A stretch of DNA of 64,000 nt from Oenanthe sinensis (taxonomy: Eukaryota; Streptophyta; Magnoliopsida; Apiales; Apiaceae), in contig CM053800.1 of NCBI GenBank assembly GCA_028671895.1, positions 12,421,886 through 12,485,885 of the forward strand. Direction: 5' to 3'. Both the position numbers and the translations under genes were made by a program. Below, one piece after another: positions 12,501 through 28,100 of the stretch (positions are counted from its first letter, which is position 1; every line of letters starts with the position of its first letter). The notes beneath the pieces were generated by a model. It was given only the letters and a program-made list of their open reading frames with translations, searched no databases and had not been told where the DNA came from.

Positions 12501-15500
12501 AGTTATTACACAGAATTCTTAGGTTTGCTTATTGAGTTGACCTTGGACTAATGTGCTTCTTATTGGCTTTTTGTTGTCTCTTTCTCCTCAGTTCAAATTT
12601 CATTCTTATAGTGCTGAGGATGATGATTATGATGGATATGATTATAGTTTGCAGTGCCGTCTTTCTGCAGTTCGAATTGTTTTTCTTTATAGGTTTGTAC
12701 AAGAGGTAAGCTCAATTATTCTAATTGTAAGATAAAATTACTCATTTTAAATATGATTACGTCATCTATTACTTTTAGCTACTAATAACCTAATAAGTAA
12801 TGTTGTGATATCAAAATTAATATACATGTATTCCTTGGATGATTAGCATACATGATTTTGCAGATAACTGCCTACTTTATGGGACTTGCAACTCCACAGA
12901 CAGAAGAAGTAGTTAAATATGTGGATAAGGTTGGTGGGTTTGAATGGTTGATTGAAAAGAATGAGATTGATGGAGGCTCTGCTTTGAAACTGGACCTTTC
13001 ACTGGACACTCCTATAATAATTGTACCAAGGAATTCTATGAGCAAAGAGTTAGTAATTCTTACAACCGTGCCATATGATTTCCATTTGACTTGTTTATTT
13101 ATTTATTTAGAATGTTAAGGCTTAGCTTTTGTAGAAATAAGTGGCAGCAACATCTTCATCTTGAAAAAATATATAAGTGATGACATAATGGATGCTCAAA
13201 TGTCAACGTTATATGCATATTGAGTTTTGATCAACTTCATGTGATATATTTTAGTGACGAACATTAGACCGTGAGAGTGCATACACAGTGATGATTAGAT
13301 AGTGGTGTTATATTGAGCATATATTTGCCTCTCTAGTCCAAGAAATAATGGATATCTAACACCGAAAATTTATCATTGTTTTAAATCAGTGGCAATAATA
13401 ATATTTAGCTTGTACTTAAATAGTTTTATTGGTTGCGGATACAGTTTCATACAACTTGATCTAGGCAACCTGAAGGTGGGAAATGAATTTAGCTGGCATG
13501 GCTACCCTGAGAATGATCCTTCAGCCGTCCATCTTGACATCCTTGATGCAGAGGTAAAACTTATCACATCAAAACATGAAGTGTTTATTATTAAAATATT
13601 TGACTCTGGTTGTGTATTTCAGATAATAGGAATCAATATGGCTGTTGGAATCGATGGTAGCCTGGGTAAACCCATGATACGTGACGGCCAGGATATTCAT
13701 ATATATGTGAGGCGTAGTTTAAGAGATATCTTTCGGAAGGTTCCAACTCTCACTCTGGAAGTAAAGGTTTGCGCTGAATTATCTATACTTGTGTTCTATT
13801 TTGTCTTATGACACGCAAGGGGTGGTAATTGATTTAATTTATGGATCAAGCGGCTTGATGTTCTATTCCCACTTATATTAGTTTATCGTTTTGATTTAAT
13901 CTGTTATTCCTTAGAACAATGTCAATATTTGTAGAGGGGGGGTTGAATACAAATATTAAAACTTTTTGTGTGTTCTAATATTTGTTCTTGATGATTGATA
14001 GAATAAGAGAATAAGTTCGAACAAATTAATGCTGAAAAATAAAACTGAACAAAGAGATTTAAAATTATTGATGGATTGGTTTTTCCATCAATATATATTT
14101 TTGCTCAATGCTCCTAGGTTAGAAGAAACCTAGCTTCGTTTTTACAAGATTAGAAAACAAATCAACTGTTCTTACACAAGTGCTCTCAAGCTTGAACAGT
14201 TGATTAAGAAATATGTCTAACTTGTATGTTTTCTAATAATGCTACTACACTTGTTTATATACCACAAGTGTTCTTTTACAATTCCTATACTAGGATTGTT
14301 TCTACCTGCCTTCCTTTTACCTTTTTCTATTTTACAAAAAGGTTTGAAAGACATCTTCTGATTGAGTCTTCACAGTCACTCTAGACTGTCTTCCATAGGT
14401 GTGTTTTTTGTTCTCTGGATCTTCAACAGATATTCTTTCTGTGTTGTCACACTCAATTGATCCATTCTTTAATCCATCAACTGATGTACTACTTCGATTG
14501 ATCTTTATATCCATCGACTGATAAAAGATGTCTTATCGATTGATAGATGTTATCAATCGATATATCAGTCGATGGGTCTTCACATCAGTTGATGGTCTTC
14601 AATGCGGCTTCTTCGATTGATCCTTCATCCATCGATGCTTCAATATCAATTGATCATCCTTCACTTGTGCAATTTCCTGTCTTCACATAATTACAATTTA
14701 ACAGTTTAATTTACACATCAATTGATGATCCATATCAATCGACTCTAACATCAATTGATGAACAAAATATCAATTGATTTACACCTTATCGATTGAAATA
14801 GACTAAGTACACCTATGCTACAATCCAAATTATCAGTTGATTCAAATAAACACTTCAACTGATAAATGGTTTCCTGATCAATTGATATTTATAACTTTCA
14901 TATCAATTGATCAGTTACAACAAATAAAATTTCTATGATTCTAAGATTAATGTTATCATCAAATCACATGTAGATTCCTAACATAATCATTTTGGAACAA
15001 TGTAAGCTAATATTGCTCTCCTAAATTAAATTTATCTTAACAGGTTGGTTTGTTACATTCTGTAATATCTGATAAAGAGTACACTATCATTCTTGACTGT
15101 TTCTCCACAAATATGAGTGAATCACCAAATCTACCTCCAAGTTTTCGTGACAACAATACTAGCTCAAAAGAGACAATAAGATTGCTTGCTGATAAGGTCA
15201 ACTCAAATAGTCAAAGTATTCTGTCACGCACGGTTACTATAATGGCGGTGGAAGTAGATTATGCATTGCTTGAATTATGTAACGGCATCCATGAGGAGTC
15301 CCCTTTGGCTCGCATAATTGTGAGTTGTCTTGCATATATATTAATCTGTTTGTGGAAACCACCTCACCTCTTTTTACAGTAATTTCTTCCCTGCACCTCT
15401 ATGATAGTAGGATTCAAATCTTCTTTATTAGTGAAACAAAATAGTGCATTTGAATTCATTAGTGTCTATGTCTTTATGCAGTTTGAAGGACTTTGGGTAT

Positions 15501-18500
15501 CATACAGAATGACTTCATTGTCTGAAGCAGATCTTTATGTAACGATACCTAGATTCTCTATTCTGGATATACGTCCGGATACAAAACCTGAGATGCGGCT
15601 GATGCTTGGATCGTGTACTGATGTTTCAAAACAGTCTTCAATCGGAAGTTTGCCCTTCTCCATCGGCTTAAAAAGATTTGACTCCAAAACTTCAGTCAGT
15701 ATGAATATTCCCAATTCAACCATGTTCGTGATGGATTATAGGTGGCGATTATCTTCCCAGTTGTTTGTTATTCGTGTTCAGCAGCCTCGAGTCCTTGTTG
15801 TTCCAGATTTTCTTATTGCTGTTTGTGAGTTTTTAGTACCTGGTCTGGGAGCTATAACTGGCACGGAGGAATTGATGGATCCTAAGAATGATCCCATTGG
15901 TAAAAAAAATGGTATAGTACTGTTGGATCCACTTTACAAACAGAGAGAGGATGTAGTACACCTTTCTGCAAATTCACGGCTTATTGCTGATGCATTAGGA
16001 GTTGATGACTATACATATGATGGTTGCGGGAAAACTATACATTTAGTTGAAGAAAAAGAAACTAAGGAACTCCACTCACATGTTTTTCGGCCTATTATTT
16101 TGATAGGGCGTGGGAAGAGTTTGCGGTTTGTAAACGTGAAAATTGAGGTACTTTCTGATTCCATGTGTCTGCTGTTTTGGTTATTACTTATTACCTTAAG
16201 ACTCATGTGAAACATAATAGACTCAATTGTACAACACCAGAATCATCCTTTCACAATGGGTGAGCCCTCAAGTATAAGTGACTGAAGCTCTCTCCTTTAC
16301 TGAGCTACTTATAACAGTGTTTATTAGTGTAGTTGGTCGGATTTATAAGTTTATTTGTAAGACAGGGACATACGACCACTTATTTAGATTAGTGTTTGTG
16401 CGCTGCTTATGTTTGAGTAATTAGTGATTATCATTACTTTATCCTATCAGTTTTGTAGTAGGCATTTCATTTAGGAAGTTCTCTGTATCCTAATTTTGAT
16501 CTTTGTATATATCCTAGAATGGTTTTCTATTGAGGAAGTATACATATTTGGGTAATGACAGCAGCTACTCTGTCTCCACTGAAGATGGTGTTGAAATTTC
16601 ATTTCTTGAAAATAATTTGTCCGGCGATATTAAGAGCATGGACAACATCGAAGAATTACTGTTTACCTCCGATACTTCTGAAAATATCGAAAATGACTCT
16701 AGGAAGATCCAAAGTTTCAGTTTTGAGGCCCAGGTAAACAATCTATTAAGTGTTTAACACAAAAATCTTATTCAGTTTCCTTTTTACTACATTAATGACA
16801 TTACCTTCGGTTTATTCAAATCACATATGCTTATGGCGGTACTGACTTTCCATTCCTATAATTTTTTCCTGTGTAAATGTCATGTTGACTCTTTAGTTAT
16901 TACTTCTTTTCCTTATTTCAAACACTCGGAATCTGGCTTAAAAGCCGGAAAAACTAATTTAAAGGTCCCTTAAGTATTTTCTCGGGCACTTGCATTTACT
17001 ATCTTCATAATTAATTTCATTCAGTAGATGAAAAAATATTTTTAAATAATTTGTGTCTTATTTTACCATATAATTAATGTCTCTACATCCATCAGCTCAG
17101 TCTTTTTTGTTTTTTCCTTATCGGCTCACTTGTTGCCAGGTGGTTTCTCCAGAGTTCACGTTCTATGACAGCAGCAAGTCTTCTTTCGATGATTCCACAC
17201 ATGGCGAAAAGCTTCTGCGTGCAAAACTTGACTTCAGCTTCATGTGAGACTCATTTTTTAGCATGCACATTCATTGTTGTCCCTTACTAAATAACTATGA
17301 CCTGCCTCAGGAGTATATTTAAGTCCTATTAAAGTAGTGTTATGATTTGTTTTTGAAATAGCTAGATTTTAGCCCTTTATCATGAGTCAACTTTTGTGGT
17401 ATAGCTTTAGACAGTCATAGCTGCTCTTCTTCCTATGGAGCTTAGAAATAAGTAAGTTTTTGATGTAGCAACTAGAAAGGTTAATTATATAACTGTATTT
17501 AGCAAGCAAACCTCTTGCCTAAGATATGAATGCAGCAGATGCATTTTTTTAATTTTGGTTATTCGCATTGATCTAAAAACCTGTAGGTCCCATCAGGTTT
17601 ATGCAAAATGAAACTCAAAATCCTTGGAAAATTGGATAAAATCTTTCTTCGAGTATAGAGCTTCCCGATGTTAGTAATAACTTTTATGCTGATTTATTCT
17701 ATTACATTCTAGTTCCACTTGCATGTCATCTAACTTCCATGCTTACCTTTGCAAAATCATGAAGACCTATCTGTCATCTGACTTTTTTACAAAATATATT
17801 TCTGTATGCTTAGGTTTAAATTGTACACTATCTTAGTTTTTACTTTTTTTGTTCCAAAGGTTCTTTCATTAGTGATTGTGTTATAAGTACATTCATTTTA
17901 TGCAAAACAAATGCCAGAAGCTCCAACATATGACATGCATTTTCTTCCGTGACACTGTATTCCAATGCAATATTGAAATTTTATTTAGCTGAGGTACAGA
18001 ACATAGTTCACGGATAATTTTTAGTGATATTCTTGTCTTCTTGATGTGCAAAAGTAAAACAAAAGGGATAGTCTTGCAAGCCTTAACCACGGGATTTTTC
18101 TCTACCAGCATAGGTTTAAGTTTAATATATCTTATTGGGATATGGACAATATTCTTATCTGCCATCCATGCAAATTGCTGGCACGTATCCCTTGATATAT
18201 ATGCTCTTAAAAAAGTTTTGGAGGTAAAAAACTCTCCTTTAGAAAAGGTCTTTTGGTATTTTCAGTACGTAGCTTATTGCTTTTTTATAAGTATTGTAAA
18301 GATATTACCTGGATGTGGAGATAGGATTTCTGTTAATTGGTAGCACATGTGTTTTGTTGTGAAACCATTCAAGTAAGTTTAGGGCAGAAAAGCAAAGATA
18401 GTTTGCATTATCAGTTGACTTTGATGCTAGTTACCAGTATAACTCCAACTTGTGTACTTCCATGTCACTTGTGTGTCAAAAGTTTAGATGCGTTGCATCT

Positions 18501-21500
18501 TGGAATAATAAACGAGATAACCAACTAATGCCAAGCACACACAAAATTATGTACCGTGGAAAAACCATGTCTCGACTTTTATTATTAATCAAACCAGTTA
18601 TCAATAGTACAATGAATCACACCTCAAGGGTTTTCCAAACGTTACTTAAGCATACCTATCAAACCTATTGGCTGTATATACCATCCCAGACATAACTACC
18701 AAGACGTGATATCTTTGGTACCTATCAAACATATTGTCTTACCATTTTTGGTACCTATATATCTAATATCTTTATACACAATTAATTCACAACCCATACT
18801 GTCCTGGATCATCCAAGGCCCATACTACCATATAGGTTTTAATCCCAACATTGCTGCTTATCAGGGTTATGCTCCCGTTATATATTTATATTTGGTTAGC
18901 ATGAAGATCTATATAGATCTATATTGCTTTTTAGAAACTCGATATGAGCAGTTGATCCTTCTTATGTGTTTCCAATTGTTGGTTAAATCTTTTATTACTT
19001 ACCCTAAGATTTTTATTCTACTGGAGTGTGCTGATCTAAATACAACTTAGTGTGAAAAGATTTAGTTTGTATTACTTTTTAACCTGCCTGCTAAAACAGG
19101 TACGCATCGAAGGAAAATGATATTTGGATTAGAGCCCTTTTTAAAGATCTAACTATGGAGGCTGGTTCTGGTCTTATCATTCTGGACCCAGTGGACCTCT
19201 CTGGAGGATATACTTCTGTGAAGGATAAAACAAATATATCTGTAATATCTACAGACATATACGTCCATCTTTCTCTGAGTGTTATATCCCTTGTTCTTAA
19301 CCTTCTAAGTCAAGCAACGGGAGCATTAAAATATGGAAATGCTGATCTCTTGTCTCCCTGTACTCACTTTGATCGAGTGTGGGTGTCGCAAAAAGGTTGC
19401 TGCCTATGTTTTTCTTCATAAATTTGTGTCATCAGAACGTTTTAATGACTTCATTTTTCTTGTATATTATTCGACTTCAATTAAGTAACTCAGTTAAAGG
19501 TGTTAACTAGAGTTGTCTTTTTACCCATGCGCAGAAAACGGACGTCTCAATAATCTTACCTTTTGGAGACCTCGAGCTCCCTCAAACTATGTTGCATTGG
19601 GTGATTGTGTGACATCAAGGTAAAACTGTGTTTTTTTTGCAATAGCGCCCTAATTCACCGGAAGTTCGAGAGGTCAAATTCCATAATGCTACAGCATGTT
19701 ACTTATAAAATATAAATATCTGCTTCATTATTCCATTGATCAAGAATGGATTATGTCTGGTTCTTATACATGCACTTACCTTTCTCTATTTTAGTAGCAG
19801 TATGATTATCTTGCCAATTTCTCTATTTGTTTTAGTGTTTTTATTTTACTTGATACATTTCATTGTTCTGTTGTCTCTACATTGTTTCCATGTTCATCTA
19901 TCATAATCAAAAGTTGTAGAATCTATTAATTAAAGCTTAGTTGAAGTGGACTAATCTTCTTTAACGCATTCTCCAGGCCAATTCCTCCTTCATACACAGT
20001 AATGGCTGTGAGCAGTACATATGGACGTGTGAGAAAACCTCTCAGCTTCGAGCTCATAGGATTATTCTCTGCCATCCAGGGATATGAAGGCGTAGAGGGC
20101 AATTCCACTACTAGTAATGACTGCTCCATTTGGATACCAATCCCACCACAGGGATATACGGCGTTAGGATGTGTTGCACATATTGGAAGCCAACCACCAC
20201 CTACTCACATTGTCCACTGTGTACGTTCTGATCTCGTAACATCAACTAGATATTCAGAGTGTATATTCTGTACATCAGAAAATCTATCCTTTTCCTCTGG
20301 ATTTAGCATCTGGATTTTAGACAATGTTGCTGGATCCTTTTATGCTCACCCTTCAACTAGTTGCCCTCCCATCAACATTTGTCGTGACCTGAATCATCTT
20401 GTTCTAATTAATTCGATTCGATCCCATTTTTCTTTAGAGAATCCAACCTCCGATTTGGATTCTGGGCATGATTATGAATATGGGAAATCGAATAGTCATA
20501 CTGCTAATTCTTCTGGATGGGATGTAGTCAGATCAATTTCAAAAGCAATTAATTGTTATATTTCAACTCCCAACTTTGAGAGGATCTGGTGGGACAAGGG
20601 TGGTGATATCCGCCGACCAGTTTCCATCTGGCGACCTGTGCCGCGTCCTGGTTATTCCATTCTTGGTGACTGCATAATCGAAGGGTCGGAACCTATATAT
20701 ATTTTATTGTTACATGATTTTGTATTTTTTCACAATCCTACTCATGAAATAATGCAGTTTTTGTTTCCCTTATCAGTTTAGAACCACCTTCTTTGGGTAT
20801 AGTTTTCAAGGCTGATAACCCTGAAATATCTGCAAAGCCATTTCAATTCACTCAAGTAGCTCATATTGTAAGGAAAGGCGTGGATGATGCTTTTTTCTGG
20901 TACCCTATTGCTCCCCCTGGCTATGCTTCACTTGGATGCATCGTCTCACGAATAGACGAAGCACCAGCTCTGGAATCATTTTGCTGTCCAAGAATGGATC
21001 TTGTTAGCCAAGCCAACATCCTTGAGAGCCCCCTATCACGATCTTCAAGTTCAAGAGGATCTCAGTGCTGGAGTTTATGGAAAGTGGATAATCAGGTTAG
21101 AGTAACGTTTTATGTGATTTAGTGTTCAAGTTGTCTAATAAATTATCCATTTTAGTATTTTACTGGAAGCATTGCTATCCCTCATTATTATTGCACCCTC
21201 ATTCATTTATGCCAATATATAGCCTGTTACATGCTACCTGTTCTTCGCTTGTGCTTCCTATCACATGCTGGTTACACTCCTCATTCCACCCTCTATAGTT
21301 CAAACTTCTTAGGATTGATTTGGTTAAAACCCCTTCTTATAGGCTTACACTTTCCTCGCACGCTCCGACTTGAAAAGGCCTTCAAGCCGGCTGGCTTATA
21401 CTATTGGTGATTCCGTTAAACCGAAGACACGAGACAACATAACTGCTGAGATGAAATTGAGATGTATGTCTGTGACAGTTTTAGACAGCTTGTGTGGAAC

Positions 21501-22066
21501 GGTATGTGTCCGTACGAATCTCTTTCCTATTGTCTGGATATTAAATCTATTCATCTTCTTTTCTTTCACTTACAAATATGATTCCTTTTCAGATGACACC
21601 ACTTTTTGATGTTACAATATCTAATATGAAGCTTGCAACTCATGGTCGACTAGAGGCATTAAATGCTGTACTGATTTCGTCTATAGCTGCATCAACATTT
21701 AACACACAGTTAGAAGCATGGGAGCCGCTAGTAGAGCCATTCGATGGAATATTCAAGTAAAATGCTAATCATTTACAATGTTATGGTGTTAACTTGATAG
21801 CAGCCTATTTGTCTCTGAACTACTTATTGGCCATATGTTTGCTTTAGTAACTTATATTTTGTGTTGTTGGAGGTTTGAAACATATGATGCAGATGCGTCC
21901 CCAGCATCAAAATTTGGTAAAAGAGCACGTATTGCTGCAACCACTACATTGAATATAAATGTCAGCACAGCAAATCTCAATATGTTTTTGGAATCTGTCA
22001 TTTCATGGAGAAGACAACAAGAACTTGAACAGAAAGCAATTCAACTAAATGAGGTTGAATGGACTC

Positions 22067-22124
<58 letters not shown>

Positions 22125-25100
22125 ATCGTATTTCATAAAATGTTTAATGGGCATGCTTATACTGACATTGTTTAATTCTGTTACCAAATTTCTATTGGTG
22201 CAGGAAAATTATGGCCATGCTGATGATTCAAATTTCTCTGCATTGGATGAGGAAGATCTCCAAACTGTTACTATAAAAAATAAACTTGGTTGTGATGTTT
22301 ATATGAAAAAAGCTGAGCAGGATTCAAATGCAGTAGGATTACTGCATCATGATGATTATGCTTCTTTATGGGTTCCACCTCCAAGGTACACTGATAGGTT
22401 AAATGTTGTGGAAACAAGGGAAGCGCGCCGTTATGTTGCTGTGCAAATAATTAAAGCCAAGGTTATAATATATTCATTTATATGTCAGTTGACATATTTG
22501 TTATTACCTTCGAAATGAAACATAAATTTCTCCACTTTCACAGGCTTTACCTATTGTTGATGATGGAAATAGTCACAAGTTTTTCTGTGCTTTGCGCCTA
22601 CTTGTTGATAGTCAAGAGACATATCAGCAAAAACTATTTCCTCAAAGCGCAAGGACAAGATGTGTTAGGCCCTTAATTTCAAGAAGCAATGGTGTTGATG
22701 AAGGCACTGCCTGTTGGAATGAACTCTTCATATTTGAGGTTCCTCAGAAGGTATCTAAACTTATTATTTCCTAAATGTAACTGGTTGTATTGAGTATGAT
22801 ATGCACACTGTACTCCTTTTATGTTTGGTACAGATTTTTTTTATAGAAGTTCTATTAAGGGGTGTTGCCAAACAGGACAGGAGGATAGTGATTTTTATAA
22901 AATCTTTGTTAAGGAAATATGTACCTTACTAATGAGTATAATCTTAGGAACATTTTATGTACCTCAGGTTGTGAAAATAAGTTCAATATAAGGAGCTCTT
23001 TCTCCATAGAGTACTCCTCTGACAGGAGATAATGAACAAATACAGATTCAATAAGTTAATACAATGTTCTTGCATCAAAAACTAATCTGTCTATACAAGT
23101 CGCACAAATGTAATATTGTATCTATCAGAAGCAGTAGGATTACTTTTTGGCATGGCTGATAGCACAAAACCAATGCTAAAACTGAACATCAATGGTAAAG
23201 CTCCAGACAAGCAGACTCCCAAAAACTTGCCATATATTCTTTTAAAGAAATCTGGTATTAAATGTACCAAAGGATATTGTAGATTAGGGTGGGACCGCAT
23301 TATGCTAGATATCAGCACTCATTGATGTAATCTTCTTCTTATCCACTTTTTATTCTTCTCCCTCCAAGCAATCCGTGCAGACAGTGTAGCTAAGTGGTCT
23401 GTCTCTTTTCTATTACCTTTGTGCTATATTGAATAGTAATTAGAAAATTCTCTGAAGAAAATAGTGTACAGTATAATTCTGTAGCCATGTTGCATTTATA
23501 AGGGTAAAAAGTGATTTCAAATGTAGTTTGTTTCAATTTTGACTTGAATACCTAAAAGTAAAGTGGAAGTGCATGTGTTGATTGTAAGAACAATTTTTTG
23601 AGTCAACTAAGCAATTGAGAGGTATGATAGTTCATGCATATAGTTTCATACTTAGCTGAATACTGAGCTCCGAATAGAAATGATATTGAGAAATTTCTCA
23701 TGCTGGTGCAATGAACTATTCCAATTTGACAGATTTCATATGCAAGGTTCAATACAGTTCATTAAATCTTAGTGCATATATGATTGAAAAGGGTTTCTAG
23801 AAGCCACCATAGACATATACCTCCAAATATCTTCTTTGCAGTATAATATTTATCTCTTACTGTCACAAATCTGGATTTAAATCAATATATATCTTTTCGT
23901 GTAAATTGCTTTAGGGTGTGGCAAAGTTGGAAGTGGAGGTGACAAACCTAGCTGCAAAAGCAGGAAAAGGTACTTGTTCCCTTTCAGAATTCCTTTAAAA
24001 TAATGCTTTTCTATATATGTAGTATGGATAACTTTGGTCTTGTCACAAGGTAATTGCATCTCTCTACTGTTCTGTCATTAGGAATCAAAGTGGGTTATGA
24101 GATTCAATAAAGCTCCCAACTACCTTTAGGTCTCATCAGTGATGCGGATTTGGAATACACATTGCAGGATGGGAGTTACTACATGATTTAGTCCATTAAA
24201 GGTTGGATATTATAAAATAATAAAAATATCGAAAAAAAAATTTGCGGACAAACAGTTGAAAAACGTACGCGCGGGTTTGGAACCCTATGGTCTGGTCTCG
24301 ATCTCGCTTGATGGTTGGTGAATATGGAATTCAATAACAAGTGTAGGACATTCTGCTAATATCATAGGCCTAGGAAAGTTTTTCATCTATTTTCTTTCAC
24401 TCTCCTTTTGTACTTTCCATTTTTCATACCCGGCCAATCTTGACCATGAACACTCACCCACACACACATATATATACAAGCACGCGAAGAGCCCGTGCAG
24501 AGCACAGACTTCCGGGAGAATGTAGTCATTTAGTCATAACAATAACTGTAAAGCAACGGGCAAGGCTTCTATGATAGAATTCTTAACTACTACTCTTACT
24601 CTAGGACGCTTAGATCCGGCTCTTCCGGCTTTGTCTCTAAGTCCTCGATAAATTAGAGAAATTCTGTGATCATGACAGTCTAGGCATTAGTTAAAAGCTA
24701 TCCCATTTATCCATTCAAAGAAGTGAATTCGAGTTAGACCACTTTTAAGCACCTTCTGTGTACAAGAGACCTTATGTTACCTTGACATTAATGTTGTGCT
24801 CAAGGGCTCATAATGATCCACTCTTCAATCCCAAGAGTGAATGGGAGTGTTAAAAGAGATAAGAGATCCAAGTAGTGGCTATCTCCAGCACCTTATGATT
24901 TTGGGAGAGTTGGTCACTATCTACTTTCCTACCTAAAATTTTTCCTTGCCCAAAAATTTTCAAAATACAAGATTATACACGAAATACAGGCCTTATGACA
25001 AATGATTAAGATCTCAATTTTCTACTTTGCAATGTAGGTGAAGTTGTAGGTTCCTCTTCTTTTTCTGTTGGACATGGTGCAAACCCTCTAAAGAAGGTAG

Positions 25101-28100
25101 CTTCAGTCAAAATGTTGCATCAAGCGTCGGAAGTCCAAAACATTGCAGTTTATCCCCTGAGAAGAACAGTAAGTCATTCTAGATCATATTTGTAACTGCA
25201 TGAGTACATTTATACATATTTCTATTACAGCTTCATTTTATTTAGTGCCAATATTGCTTCTCATTGCAATATAATTGCTTGTTGTGCACAGGTTTCGTCT
25301 GGCAGTGATGATATCCATTCTCGTAGTAGCCTTGTGGCTTCAACCTCTTATTTTGAAAGAAAATTAGTTGCTAACAATCAGACTGAGGTGGAAGAAGGAA
25401 ACGATGTTGATAGAGATATTGGTTTCTGGGTAGGCCTTTCCTCAAAAGGTTCTTGGGAGAGTTTCCGATCATTCCTTCCGTTGTCTGTGATTACTAAAAC
25501 GTTGAACGGTGATTATATTGCTGTTGATGTGATCATGAAAAATGGCAAGAAACATGCAATTTTAAGGGGTCTGGTTACAGTTTTGAATGATTCTGATGTC
25601 AAATTGGAAGTATCCATTTGTCATGCATCAATGATTCATACTCATAGTCTGTCAGAAGAAAATGTCGTAGATGCTCTGGATCCTGGTTCTTCCTGTATCT
25701 TGCCCTGGAAAAGTGCTTTAAAAGGTTCTGATTACTGTTTACTTGTCCGTCCATGCACTGACGATGCTCACCCTCCCTACTCATGGGGACATCTTGTTAG
25801 TATTGGACATTCCTGGGGAAAGGAACAACAGTCCACTGAGCAAGTTTTTCTTTCTAGACAAAATACCTTGAAGCACGGAAATCAAATGCCTACATCATTC
25901 AAGCTCAGTCAACTTGAGAAGACTGATGTTTTCTTCTGTTCGAGTAACTCCAATAGTGATCAATTTTGGCTTAGTGTCAGCATGGATGCATCAGCACTTC
26001 ATACAGAGCTTAACGCCCCTGTATATGATTGGAAAATATCTATCAATTCTCCATTGAAGTTGGAGAACCGACTTCCTTGTCCAGCAAGATTCATAGTCTG
26101 GGAAAAATCACTGAACGGAAACAATATTGAACGACAACAAGGCTTTATATCATCTCGTGGAACTGTGAACATACATTCTGCTGATGTTCAAAATCCCATA
26201 TACGTTACATTGTTTATACAGGGAGGGTGGTGTTTGGAAAAGGTATAATATCTATGAACACTTCCCTTTATATTAAGCTCGAGTGTGGAATCTGTTTTGC
26301 TTGAGAAACCTTGTTGTGCTCTCTTGCTACAGGGCCCTGTTCTTGTATTGGATCTGTCATCTAATAATCATGTCTCATCATTTTGGATGGTTCTCCAGCA
26401 AAGAAGGTGTGCTTTCTTGTCTTCCTGTCCTTTCATCCAGCAATCTTGTTTTCGAGAACCACAAAACAAGTAAATGAAGTATAGTCAGATTGCACACATA
26501 CCCCTCCCCCCCTCTTAATATGGATTTCTGATATACATAATTCTATTAACTTTGTGGCATATAAGTGACGTTTGGTGTTTGGAATGGTTCATTAATAACA
26601 TTATGGATTTCCGCCCTTATTTTCACCAAGTAGGGATAAAATCAAGTGAATGAGCATGGGTATTAATCTGGTCATTTCCCTATCTAATCTATAATAATAA
26701 ATCTTGCACGCGGAGACCACCCGTACTGAAATGGTCTTATTTATCTTGTTATATGTCCTTCATGTCTACGGAACTACAAGATATATTTTTAATTTGCAAA
26801 TCTTCATCCTTGATTAGGGAACATGCGCACTACCGGATGTATGTGATTTTTGTTATACATCTCCGTCGTATTTTCTTAATATCGTATATTCGTATTATAT
26901 GTTCACTAACCACAGCTCTAGATTCTCTTCTTTCAATTCTATTACATATTGTGGTTCCCATAGAAGTGGCATTTGGAGTTTAAAAATGGTGTATGGATTT
27001 TCCCTTTTAATTAGTACGGTTGGAAACAAGTCGAAAAATGTGGCTATCAGTATGGCCGGGTTTCATTCATTCTGTACTTGTTAAATTTAGTCCAGTAAGA
27101 CTGTAAAAGTATAATACAAGTTTAACAGACTATTCATAGATATTTAACTTTTCTTATTTATTGCCAGTTAAATACCAGTTACAGATAACAAGTTAAAATT
27201 TATACTAGTGAACCCTCATATGCTAAATTAATACGTACTGTCAATATTTATTAATTAAGAATTAACAATGTATTTTTATTTAGTATTACAAGACAAAACA
27301 GAAATTTTATACTCCCTCTGTCCCAGTTTTCTTTGCCTCAGTTCCTTATTTGTTTGTCCCAAAAATGTTGTCAACATTCACTAAATATGGTGAATTAAGA
27401 GTTAGTTTTGTTAAGTTTTATGAAAAATAATACACAATTTTAGTAAGTTTTAGTTTGTTTAATGTAATTGAATAACAGGTGGAATTTTTATCTGTGGACA
27501 AGTAAAATGGGATGGAGGGAGTACTACTAATATCTAAATTATAAACTTATTTATACCACCCAATACATGCACAGAAAGGCTAGTAAAAATTTCCGAGTCC
27601 AATTGCCTCATAACAGTGGATGAACTAGTTATGATTAGGCCCGGCAACCTGTTTACATAGGAAAGAGCACCATGTGCGAGTAATTGAATATTGTTGGGTC
27701 AGTAATCTAACTTTATTTGATTTGTAAATTAATTTTCTTGGTGCTCCTTAGTCCTTACTATCTAATTGGTAAGTACTTGACTTTCTAGATAGAATTCAGG
27801 GTGTTAATTTTTTTCAGGTGCTTTCATAGATTCCATACAATCATAATATATTATCTTCTTTTCTGATTTTATGCAGGAGATTGCGTGTGAGCATAGAGCG
27901 TGACATTGGAGAAACTGTAGCTGCTCCAAAAACTGTAAGATTTTTTGTTCCATACTGGATTAGTAATGATTCGTCTCTGCCTTTAGCATATCAAGTGGTG
28001 GAAATAGAACCTTTGGAGACATCGGATGTGGATTCCCTTCAGAGATCTAAAACAGGTAGATATGGAACAGCATCAATGAGAAGTCGTAGTACCTCTGCGG

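Noticed and set aside
13010..13118. Reading frame running past the exon 18 donor
   Set aside because: Using the GT at 13,049 restores the conserved FIQLDLG junction with exon 19; the extension is intron.
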